NCBI GenBank assembly: GCA_030631125.1
Contig: DAOVLS010000006.1
Coordinates: 1-19,092 of the forward strand
Length of the DNA stretch: 19,092 bases
Direction of reading: 5' to 3'
DNA from: Planctomycetales bacterium
GTDB lineage: Bacteria; Planctomycetota; Phycisphaerae; SM23-33
Below the pieces are notes generated by a model, which was given only the letters and a program-made list of their open reading frames with translations, was not told the origin of the DNA and ran no database searches. Of the stretch, positions 1 through 6,962 are shown one piece after another (the stretch's first letter is position 1; every line of letters begins with the position of its first letter). The position numbers and the translations under genes are program-made.

Positions 1-1
1 A

Positions 2-1480
2 CCCACCGAACCAATCGACCTGCTGACGGGTGCGAAATGGTCTTACAGCCTCGACGGCGGGAAGACATTCTCGGCTACGCCCCCTACCATCAAGGCCAGG
101 ACGACCGTCCATATCCAGGCTCGGACGGAATTCGACGTGGCCGACACCGCCGGGCTGGTCGTGCTGGAATTAACGCCCAATTTGCCGACGCGGTCGCGGC
201 ATTACCTGAAATTCTTCCTCAACGACAAGCAAATCAAGCCGCAGATGGAAGGGATGAATTACAAAACATACCGCGCCATCGACGCGAAAATGCTCAAGGC
301 GGGCAAAAACATCCTGTCTGCCAAGATCAGGCTCAGAAACCAGTCAAAAGACAAAGATTACCAACTCAAGATCGCAATGCGCCTAGCCGCTCTAAAGGCA
401 GAGCACCTGAAAATCCAAACCGGCCCGATTCTCGGCGCATTCGGCAAGGACTATTTTACCGTTGTCGTCCGGACCAACATGCCGGCCACCGGGACACTGC
501 ACCTCTTTTCAACTGCCGCGATAAAGCATCCACCGTCTAAAGTGATGAAAACTCCCGCTGGCCTGATTCACCGGTTTCGAGTAGAGGGCCGCGAAAGATA
601 CCACACGGGGTACAATCTGCGGCTTTCCTGCCGGGGTATCAGCATTACTCATTGCGGGGGACCTGTTCCTTACCCATATCAACTCCGTTTCGTCGCGATG
701 GGCGACAGCAGGACTTATCCGAAGAAGTGGGCGAAGGTGGCCGATGCCGTTCTCAAGGCCAAGCCGGATTTGGTCGTCTTTTCCGGCGATATGGTCAATC
801 GAGGCCGGAATGACTGGGAATGGGACGAGCACTTCGTCGCCAACGCGCAAAAGTTGCTGGCGACAATCCCCTTCTATGCTGTCATCGGCAATCACGAGCA
901 CAACGCTCCGGTGTATCCGGAACTGTTCTACACGCCCGGCAAGGGCGGACGGGCCAGGACCTGGTCGCAGGAAATCAACGGCGTGCTCCTCATCGGCATC
1001 GACGGCGAGAAGGATTTCTCGGCTGGGAGCGAAAACTACAAGTGGCTTGAGAAGACACTGGTCGAATCGAAGGCGAAGTTTATTTTCGCTTTCAACCATT
1101 ATCCGGCCTGGTCATCAAGCAGCCACGGTCGACTTGACAAGGAAACCTCTCGACCCAGGGAAAAGACGGTCCGCCAGGCCCAGGACGTTCTGGTTCCGCT
1201 GCTGACGAAGTACAAAGCCGCCGCCTACATCTGCGGGCACGACCACTGCTACGAGCGGTCGGAGTTACCCGGCGGGCTGACGCACGTAATTTCAGGCGGG
1301 GCCGGTGCGCCACTCCGCAAAAAGACGGAAAACGCCGAAAAGCAAAACCCCCATTCAAAGGTTTTCGCATCGGTGCTGCACTACTGCATCATCGAGATCA
1401 AAGGCGATACGTGCACGATGAAGGCAGTTACGCCCGACGGGAAAGTTATCGACACGCGCGAGTGGAAGGCACGAAATTAG
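2..1480 (+). CDS. Metallophosphoesterase, purple-acid-phosphatase-like (5' end outside window)
   Basis: Calcineurin-like phosphoesterase, probably a binuclear-metal phosphomonoesterase or phosphodiesterase; the substrate cannot be read from sequence. The frame is open from the first bases, so the true start lies upstream; the first possible internal start, GTG at 137, falls inside clearly coding sequence. About 230 residues of beta-rich N-terminal sequence precede the catalytic domain. The catalytic blocks appear in the right order: GDSR (701-712), GDMVNRG (785-805), GNHE (887-898), the His of NHYP (1097-1099) and GHDH (1235-1246). Block I lacks the DxH histidine, as in purple acid phosphatases and related subfamilies. 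The last 40 residues form a beta-strand tail. The extra N-terminal domain suggests an exported enzyme, but any signal peptide is outside the window. It ends at TAG and converges on the minus-strand pilin operon. Confidence 0.9.
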   Translation, partial: PTEPIDLLTGAKWSYSLDGGKTFSATPPTIKARTTVHIQARTEFDVADTAGLVVLELTPNLPTRSRHYLKFFLNDKQIKPQMEGMNYKTYRAIDAKMLKAGKNILSAKIRLRNQSKDKDYQLKIAMRLAALKAEHLKIQTGPILGAFGKDYFTVVVRTNMPATGTLHLFSTAAIKHPPSKVMKTPAGLIHRFRVEGRERYHTGYNLRLSCRGISITHCGGPVPYPYQLRFVAMGDSRTYPKKWAKVADAVLKAKPDLVVFSGDMVNRGRNDWEWDEHFVANAQKLLATIPFYAVIGNHEHNAPVYPELFYTPGKGGRARTWSQEINGVLLIGIDGEKDFSAGSENYKWLEKTLVESKAKFIFAFNHYPAWSSSSHGRLDKETSRPREKTVRQAQDVLVPLLTKYKAAAYICGHDHCYERSELPGGLTHVISGGAGAPLRKKTENAEKQNPHSKVFASVLHYCIIEIKGDTCTMKAVTPDGKVIDTREWKARN

Positions 1481-1488
1481 CCTGCAGG

Positions 1489-1515
1489 GTGTGCAGGTTG
1501 AAGTTTCCTGCACAC
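1489..1515. terminator. Hairpin just after the phosphoesterase gene
   Basis: Perfect 9-bp inverted repeat, GTGTGCAGG (1489-1497) and CCTGCACAC (1507-1515), with a 9-nt loop, starting 8 bases after the stop codon. It is followed by the short palindrome GGAAATTTCC. There is no U-run, so termination is only plausible. The same stem core (TGCAGG/CCTGCA) recurs in a second hairpin at 1572-1595. Confidence 0.4.
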
Positions 1516-1556
1516 GGAAATTTCCCATCCACCAATCGCGTGCTTGCCATGCCGTA

Positions 1557-1686
1557 GCCTTAGCGAAGGCAGGTGCAGGGAACAAAACCTGCACCACCCT
1601 ACCCCAAAAGAGCCGGCAGGCTGGGACAGAGTCCCGGCGCGCCGGGAAAGTCCCGTGTTTCATCCTGAAACAAGCGGAACTCCGCT
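1557..1686. repeat. Cluster of short inverted repeats between convergent genes
   Basis: Within 130 bases there are five compact hairpins or palindromes: GCCTTAGCGAAGGC (1557-1570); GGTGCAGG/CCTGCACC (1572-1579 and 1588-1595); GGGAC/GTCCC (1623-1627 and 1631-1635); the perfect 16-bp palindrome TCCCGGCGCGCCGGGA (1632-1647); and AGCGGA/TCCGCT (1673-1678 and 1681-1686). No credible gene lies here. The density and position between two convergent stop codons resemble REP-like intergenic repeats, which may also act as a bidirectional terminator. Membership of a genome-wide family is an inference. Confidence 0.55.
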
Positions 1687-1711
1687 GCGCTCCGTCCTAT
1701 CCCGCCGTCAA

Positions 1712-2239
1712 TCAGTACTGCATATTTCGCCTTGGGCAGGCGGATGCTGTAACGGAGAAGGTACTGTCTCCGGACTTCAGGTCCAGTTTTGCCGTTACGC
1801 TTTTGGTGTATTCCACTTCTTCGCCGTCTATGCCGGTTTCGCTGGTGATAGTAAAACCCGTTACCTGTACATCACCGTTTGACGCGATGAGTATATGTGA
1901 GGTTTGTGTCGTGCTGACGGTGCGATGGCAATAGAGGACTCCGTCGGCCAGTTCATATTCGATTTCCGTCACGTTTCCCGGATCGGGTTGTGGCGGGATG
2001 ATGGTAACTCGCTGTGAGGCTGAATCAATCGCGTCGGCTGTGCGGATTTCCGACATCATCCGGTTGAGCACGACGCGAGCGGTTTGCGTCAGTTCTGCGA
2101 TATTGGTGTTTTCGCCGTAGTTATGGAGACTGGCGTGCATGGCGAGGGCGACCGCCGAGAGGAGCATCGCCAGGATCGCCAACGCCATCAGCATCTCGAC
2201 AATCGTAAAGCCTTGTCGTGTTTTTACGGGTTTCGTCAT
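1712..2239 (-). CDS. Minor pseudopilin, GspJ/PilW-like prepilin
   Basis: Type IV prepilin-like protein of 175 aa. A short basic leader (MTKPVKTRQG) is followed by FTIVEMLMALAI, the prepilin-peptidase site with Gly before Phe+1 and the conserved Glu+5, then a hydrophobic alpha-1 helix. The rest is a beta-rich globular domain, with an NxAELTQTARVVLNRMMSEIR stretch typical of GspJ/PilW minor pilins (part of the priming tip of type II secretion or type IV pili). The start ATG overlaps the TGA of the upstream pilX-like gene by 4 nt (ATGA at 2236-2239), which indicates translational coupling. It is the last gene of the five-gene minus-strand operon. GspJ versus PilW cannot be settled from sequence alone, and GspH-like identity is a lesser alternative. 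Confidence 0.8.
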   Translation of the reverse strand: MTKPVKTRQGFTIVEMLMALAILAMLLSAVALAMHASLHNYGENTNIAELTQTARVVLNRMMSEIRTADAIDSASQRVTIIPPQPDPGNVTEIEYELADGVLYCHRTVSTTQTSHILIASNGDVQVTGFTITSETGIDGEEVEYTKSVTAKLDLKSGDSTFSVTASACPRRNMQY

Positions 2240-3603
2240 GGTGTCAGTTCCTTATATGAATCCGGCGCCGGATCCAGTGCGAGGGACTTTACGAACCCGG
2301 CGGCATCCGAATCGGCGTTCGACCGATCCACTAATATGTCGTCACCGCCTACGCTGATCGGCAGGTCCTCCAGGCCTATGATGGAACCTTTGATAGTTCC
2401 TGTTGACGCACCGGTGAAAGTGAACTGGTCGGCGGCAATCGCGCCGTTAATCGTAGAGAAATTCCCCGCGAAGGTTACTCCAAAGCCCGGAGCCAAAATG
2501 AACGTGCCCGTATGCTGCTTGACATCAGCAAACTCCGATGTGTCCGGCAGGGATTCGACCCCACCGGCCTCAACGCCGCCGGCGAAGTACAACTGACAGA
2601 GTTCGATTGGTTCACCGCCGTTTTTCTCTGTAACCACCATGCCGTTTACCGTACATTTACCTTCGAACCTGACATTATTCGGCGCTTCGATATACACCAC
2701 GCCGTTGAGCACTACATCGCTGGCGAACGTCGGATTCGCCCCGGGTGGGATGCGCAGGTTGTTGAAAACGCCTTTAGTGGTAGTATCGCCCGACTGCAAT
2801 GTGTACATCGTCAGATCGGCGAACGGCGTGGTGTCAATTTCGGGGAAATCCGGTTCTTCCACACCATTATGCAGATGCTTAGCAATCTCGTCCGGGTCCT
2901 GGGTGCCCGCTATTGTTGGTTTGCCTTCTATGAGCACATAGGCCTCGTCGCCGGAAGTATGGAGGTCGCCACTGATTTCGGGTTGTCCTTCCAAATAGAT
3001 GGCGTCGGGATGCGACTTCGTTACCGAGATGATACTCGCTTCGGACGAATCGTTGGCTCCCAGAATACGGGTGTTTCCGATGACTGAAATCTTTCCGCGA
3101 GAGGCCATCCCGTAGCTGAATGCCTTTGCCGGTTTGGGCACAAGCATCAGATCCATGCTTATATAGCGCGTAACGCCCCCGAACGAGCCTTCGACCTTCA
3201 TTTGGCAACGGTCTGGATCCAACTGGGTGAACCAGTAGCAGAAGGTCTTTCCCTCCACCTGTATATCGGGAACCAGGACGGACTCGCCGGTATTGGTTAC
3301 GTGTCCGCCGGCGAGGTTGGCCGTTCCTTCCAGACGGTCAGCCAGGGCCTTCCTTAAATTGACACAAAATGTTTCTTCCGTGGTGCTACCGGGCAATCTG
3401 ATACCGTCGAGAACATTGAGCATGAACGCCAGCCCGCTCTCGGCTGCCACTTGCGCCCCGTTGGAGTTGCGGCAGTTGTTGCTCTTTTGCAGATCCAGGT
3501 CGGTGATGGAGGCAAAAGCCACCGCCAATGTGCTGAAAATCGCCAGCAGCAACAAGGCCAATACATAAGCGAACCCGCGATTGAATTTTTCTGACTGTTT
3601 CAT
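2236..3603 (-). CDS. PilX/GspK-like pilus assembly protein with long C-terminal beta domain (paralogue A)
   Basis: 455 aa. A basic leader ending in NRG precedes FAYVLALLLLAIFSTLAVAFA, a prepilin-like hydrophobic helix without Glu+5, as in GspK and PilX-type minor pilins. Next comes KSNNCRNSNGAQVAAESGLA, resembling the PilX N-terminal 'AAESG' signature. From about residue 150 the chain is beta-rich, with Gly and Thr turns (for example GASTGTIKGSIIG) that recall bactofilin-like or DUF7305-type polymer-forming domains; that assignment is inference. The start is well supported: AAGGGG lies about 8 nt upstream of ATG. It is a clear full-length paralogue of the next gene upstream, 23 nt away. It overlaps the gspJ-like gene by 4 nt. 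Probable role: minor or tip subunit of a pseudopilus. Confidence 0.75.
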   Translation of the reverse strand: MKQSEKFNRGFAYVLALLLLAIFSTLAVAFASITDLDLQKSNNCRNSNGAQVAAESGLAFMLNVLDGIRLPGSTTEETFCVNLRKALADRLEGTANLAGGHVTNTGESVLVPDIQVEGKTFCYWFTQLDPDRCQMKVEGSFGGVTRYISMDLMLVPKPAKAFSYGMASRGKISVIGNTRILGANDSSEASIISVTKSHPDAIYLEGQPEISGDLHTSGDEAYVLIEGKPTIAGTQDPDEIAKHLHNGVEEPDFPEIDTTPFADLTMYTLQSGDTTTKGVFNNLRIPPGANPTFASDVVLNGVVYIEAPNNVRFEGKCTVNGMVVTEKNGGEPIELCQLYFAGGVEAGGVESLPDTSEFADVKQHTGTFILAPGFGVTFAGNFSTINGAIAADQFTFTGASTGTIKGSIIGLEDLPISVGGDDILVDRSNADSDAAGFVKSLALDPAPDSYKELTP

Positions 3604-3626
3604 TACATGACCCCTTCAAATTCGCA

Positions 3627-4991
3627 TTAATCTTCTGCATATGTCTCCGGTAACGGTATCAGTTCGGACAACGTAGAGAAACACGACGATAACTCGTTGC
3701 CTCCGGATCGGTCGATCAGCAGGTGTCCCTGTCCGCCCATTTCGAAATTTCCGTCGTATCCTATCACCGGACCCTTTATAGTTCCCCCCGCCTGCCCGGA
3801 GAGTTTGATTGAATCGCCGACAACTGCTCCGTTTATCGTGCCGAACTGTCCGGAAAACTCCAGGTCGAAGCCCGGAGCCATCAGGAATACCCCCGGAATC
3901 TGCTTGAGAGCCTCAAACTCCGGCGTGTCGGGAAGAGTATCCACGCCATATGATTCCACCTGTCCTGAAAACTTGATGGTATTTGTGTCGCCACTGCCCC
4001 TGGCGTCCTTGGTTACGATAACCCCTCGGATAGTTACCTGACCTGCAAAATGCAGGTCGTTTGGCGATTCAACGTAAATCACACCTTCGAGCGTTGTTTT
4101 ACTGGCGAAGGTCGGGTTCGTATTCGCCGGAATACGGATATTGGTATAGGTTCCTTTGGGCGGAGAATGATCGGCCATGAGAGTGAGTTCGACAAGTTCT
4201 TCGAACATCGACGGATCCGGTTCGGGAAAGTCAACCTCTCCAATGTTCTTGTGGACATGCTCCGAATCGTCAACATCAATGTTCGTTTCCCCCGCGACAG
4301 AAACCTTCTCCCCCACTTCTATGTTCTCCGTGCCGCCGGTACAGAAGATGTCGCCGTCCAGCTCCACCTTATTCGTCAGACCGAAGGCATCGGCAAGACT
4401 GTTCGCTTCGCCGGGGTCGTTAGCGCCCAGTACCTTGGCATGGCTGCCGGACATTATCATTGAGCCTTTGGTAGCCACACCATAATCGAATTCGCATCCC
4501 TGGCCGTTGTTCAGTTGAAAGGCCATTTTCGCCGTTCGTTCGGCGGTTCCGTCTCGTCCGGTAACCTTAAGCCACACCTTCTCGCTGTCCGCCGCGTCGA
4601 GCCAGAGCATTGCAGAGAAACTACCGCAACCGTCGCCCAGGGAGATAGCGGGTATATTAATCGTAACCGACTCGGCGTCGTGGCTTACGCATGCGCCGTT
4701 CAGATTAGGTGTGCCGTTGAGTTCCGTAGCGAGTTTTTCGGCGATGTCTGCGATCAAATCCGCACCTTCCATTCCTGCCGACGGTTTGATCTTCGCAAGA
4801 GTGTAGATGTGATACGACAGTCCGCCTTCAGCGGCCAGTCGTGCTCCGGCGGAGTTGCGACAGTTGTTGCTCTTTTGCAGATTCAGGTCGGTAGTGGAGG
4901 CAAAAGCCACCGCCAACGTGCTGAAAATCGCCAGCATCAACAAGGCCAATACATAAGCGAATCCACGATTGGTTTTTTTTGACTGTTTTAT
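3627..4991 (-). CDS. PilX/GspK-like pilus assembly protein (paralogue B), apparent ATA start
   Basis: Paralogue of the downstream neighbour, 454 aa if started at 4991. The leader IKQSKKTNRG plus FAYVLALLMLAIFSTLAVAF matches paralogue A's leader codon for codon, except that A begins with ATG and this copy has ATA (4989-4991). No ATG, GTG or TTG lies between the in-frame stop upstream and the TTG at 4949, and starting at 4949 would delete the leader and the cleavage site. AAGGGA (4998-5003, minus strand) sits 6 nt upstream of the ATA, and the preceding gene's TAG ends 2 nt before it, so coupled initiation at ATA is plausible. An ATG-to-ATA sequencing error or mutation is the alternative. The C-terminal beta-rich domain has the same layout as A (LPDTPEFEALKQ, FGTINGAVVGD, GTIKGPVIG). 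Confidence 0.75.
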   Translation of the reverse strand: MKQSKKTNRGFAYVLALLMLAIFSTLAVAFASTTDLNLQKSNNCRNSAGARLAAEGGLSYHIYTLAKIKPSAGMEGADLIADIAEKLATELNGTPNLNGACVSHDAESVTINIPAISLGDGCGSFSAMLWLDAADSEKVWLKVTGRDGTAERTAKMAFQLNNGQGCEFDYGVATKGSMIMSGSHAKVLGANDPGEANSLADAFGLTNKVELDGDIFCTGGTENIEVGEKVSVAGETNIDVDDSEHVHKNIGEVDFPEPDPSMFEELVELTLMADHSPPKGTYTNIRIPANTNPTFASKTTLEGVIYVESPNDLHFAGQVTIRGVIVTKDARGSGDTNTIKFSGQVESYGVDTLPDTPEFEALKQIPGVFLMAPGFDLEFSGQFGTINGAVVGDSIKLSGQAGGTIKGPVIGYDGNFEMGGQGHLLIDRSGGNELSSCFSTLSELIPLPETYAED

Positions 4992-4993
4992 CG

Positions 4994-5506
4994 CTATTCC
5001 CTTTTTGTAACGAGCCAGCCGGTCGTCAAGACCGATTGACCCTCATGCGAAACTACGACTTCCACGTATATCATCTCGCTCGCTCCGTCAGCAACGGTCT
5101 CCAAGAGGTTATCCGGGTTCCTCCAGGACAGCGTAATCTGCTGCGACCAGCCGGTCATATCGGAAAGCGCCTGTCCGGTTCCGTCTCTCGGCGGGCTATA
5201 GGTAACGCTCTTGAGGTCGTCCAGATCATCGACGAACGTCTGCGGGCTTGAGCCATCCGGCCCGGGGGGATTGTCGGGTGTATCCGGGTCCAGGAAGGGC
5301 AATTTCAGCGTCCACTCGCGGACTTCCTGACCCAGATTAATCGCATGGGTAATTTCCCTGGCGCTGGCGTTGACCTGCGTTCCCGATTTCGACGCCAGCA
5401 GCATCGCCATAAGCCCTATGCCCACAATGGCGGAGGCAATCAGGGCCTCGACCAGTGTAAAACCACCCCTGCCGGAATAACCCCTCTGTGCGTTTCGTAC
5501 TGACAT
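4994..5506 (-). CDS. Minor pseudopilin, GspI/PilV-like prepilin
   Basis: 170-aa prepilin. The leader ends SGRGG and is followed by FTLVEALIASAIVGIGLMAM, with cleavage expected between Gly and Phe+1 and with the conserved Glu+5. This is the class III signal of type II secretion pseudopilins and type IV pilins. The length and the alpha-1 sequence fit GspI/PilV minor subunits. The C-terminal part contains beta strands such as MIYVEVVVSHEGQSVLTTGW. Start choice: GGAGGT about 8 nt upstream of ATG at 5506. It lies 31 nt after the gspF stop, and its own TAG is 2 nt before the next gene's apparent start. GspH or a generic prepilin cannot be excluded. Confidence 0.8.
   Translation of the reverse strand: MSVRNAQRGYSGRGGFTLVEALIASAIVGIGLMAMLLASKSGTQVNASAREITHAINLGQEVREWTLKLPFLDPDTPDNPPGPDGSSPQTFVDDLDDLKSVTYSPPRDGTGQALSDMTGWSQQITLSWRNPDNLLETVADGASEMIYVEVVVSHEGQSVLTTGWLVTKRE
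4998..5003 (-). promoter_or_regulatory. Ribosome binding site supporting the ATA start at 4991
   Basis: Minus-strand AAGGGA, 6 nt upstream of the ATA codon at 4991-4989 and lying inside the last codons of the GspI-like gene. Its position supports initiation at ATA rather than at the internal TTG (4949), which has no comparable site. Confidence 0.5.
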
Positions 5507-5537
5507 CGACCCTTACCTCCAAAACACCTGCTTCACT

Positions 5538-6767
5538 TTACTTGACCAGCTGCGACATCTTGAATATCGGGAGGACTATGCTCATAGCGATAAAGCCTAC
5601 GAGAACACCCATCAGGACGATCATCAACGGCTCGATCATGGCCGTTACCGCCTTGATGACGTTCCTGAGTTCCTGAGCGTAATACTTAGCCACGTCGGTA
5701 AGCACCTCTGCCAGTTTCCCCGAGTCCTCGCCCGCCGAGATCATCTGAACGACGTTGGCCGGAAGAAGTCCGTGCCTGACCAGGGGGGCTGCTATCTGCT
5801 TTCCGCCCTTGACCGACTGGTGAACCGACATCCACATCTGTCTGAAAAACGTATTGCCGGAAACCTCCGCAGTAATCTTAATGGTCTCCAGCATAGGCAC
5901 GCCGGCGTTGACCATCTCGCCCATCGTCTGGAGGCTCCGCGTGATGTACAACGCGCGGAAGACGCGTTTGAGCAAAGGAAGGTGCAATTTGGTCATATCC
6001 CACCACTTGCACCCAAACGGCGTACAAATGAAATACCAGAACCCCCCCACCGTCGTGCATACCATCGCGACCACAACGTACCAGTAACCACGCAAAAACG
6101 CGCTGAGCGCCAGCAGCAGCGTCGTCGGCATCGGCAGCAGGTCCTCCTTGCCGGCGAAGAGCGTCGTGAACTTCGGCAATACGAACGTCAGAAGGAAAAT
6201 AGTCGTGCCAATCGCCATTGTTGCGATAATAATCGGGTACACCATCGCACCGATTATCATCGAACGCGTCTCAATCTGCTGATGCAGGTAAGCGCCGATT
6301 CGATCCAGCATGTGCCCGAAATTACCGGACATCTCAGAGGCCCGGACCATGTTGACGTAAAGCGGGCTGAAGATCTTCGGATGCTTCGCCAATGCCTCCG
6401 AAAACGCCTTGCCTGACTCGAGGTCGTCGCGAATGGTCAGCAGAGTCTCCTTGAATTTGGGGTTAGCGACCTGTTCGGCAATGCTTCCGGTCGCACCGCG
6501 AACGTCGATACCGGCCTTGATCATCACCGCCAACTGATTGGTGAAGGTAAAAACGTCCTTGAGACCCGGACCTAAATCTATGCTGAACGTGCGGATTTTC
6601 TCCAGCAGAGACTTTCCATCACCACCCTTGGCGGGGGAAATATCAAGCAGGAAACCCGCCCCCTGGCTGCGAACCAGCGACGCCGCTTCGGCCAAGCTAC
6701 CGGCGGCTATCTCACCGGCCGATACCCCGCCGCCCTGCCCCCTCAACTGATACTGATACATCGGCAT
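5538..6767 (-). CDS. gspF: Type II secretion / type IV pilus inner-membrane platform protein GspF/PilC
   Basis: 409 aa, the usual GspF/PilC length. It is the polytopic inner-membrane platform that couples the cytoplasmic assembly ATPase to pseudopilin polymerisation. A short N-terminal cytoplasmic part (MPMYQYQL, then a Gly-rich stretch and LVRSQGAGFLL) is followed by two T2SSF domains. The first has FTNQLAVMIKAGIDV and LASE-like ASEMSGNFGHML; the second has SLQTMGEMVNAGVPMLETI and SAGEDSGKLAEVL. Three membrane segments are visible (IIIATMAIGTTIFLLTFVL, YWYVVVAMVCTTVGGFWYF and the C-terminal MIVLMGVLVGFIAMSIVLPIF, each near 20 residues). The frame stays open upstream to 7076, but the start is placed at 6767 because GGAGGT precedes that ATG and the family N-terminus begins there. 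First gene of the operon, divergent from the AraC locus. Confidence 0.93.
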   Translation of the reverse strand: MPMYQYQLRGQGGGVSAGEIAAGSLAEAASLVRSQGAGFLLDISPAKGGDGKSLLEKIRTFSIDLGPGLKDVFTFTNQLAVMIKAGIDVRGATGSIAEQVANPKFKETLLTIRDDLESGKAFSEALAKHPKIFSPLYVNMVRASEMSGNFGHMLDRIGAYLHQQIETRSMIIGAMVYPIIIATMAIGTTIFLLTFVLPKFTTLFAGKEDLLPMPTTLLLALSAFLRGYWYVVVAMVCTTVGGFWYFICTPFGCKWWDMTKLHLPLLKRVFRALYITRSLQTMGEMVNAGVPMLETIKITAEVSGNTFFRQMWMSVHQSVKGGKQIAAPLVRHGLLPANVVQMISAGEDSGKLAEVLTDVAKYYAQELRNVIKAVTAMIEPLMIVLMGVLVGFIAMSIVLPIFKMSQLVK

Positions 6768-6776
6768 TGATTTTTT

Positions 6777-6782
6777 ACCTCC
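6777..6782 (-). promoter_or_regulatory. Ribosome binding site of gspF
   Basis: Minus-strand GGAGGT, 9 nt upstream of the ATG at 6767. It decides the start against the much longer open frame that runs into the divergent regulator gene. Confidence 0.8.
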
Positions 6783-6950
6783 GCTGCCCTGATAAAAATC
6801 CAAAATTCGCTCTCTGCCCCTGGCGAGTCGAGGCGGGTATGCTTCGTGGTATGCCTCTGTGGCTTGATAAATCCGCTCTAACAACCCTATTAAAAGCCTA
6901 CAATTCATATCGGAAACATGCAAATCATCGTGATTTTTCCCCATCACCTG

Positions 6951-6956
6951 TATAAT
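6951..6956 (+). promoter_or_regulatory. Possible -10 box of the AraC-family gene
   Basis: Perfect TATAAT only 6 bases before the ATG at 6963. If it is used, transcription would begin at or next to that ATG and give a leaderless mRNA. The -35 region is poor. If translation instead started at the upstream ATG (6918), this site would lie within coding sequence. Confidence 0.3.
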
Positions 6957-6962
6957 GAAGCA

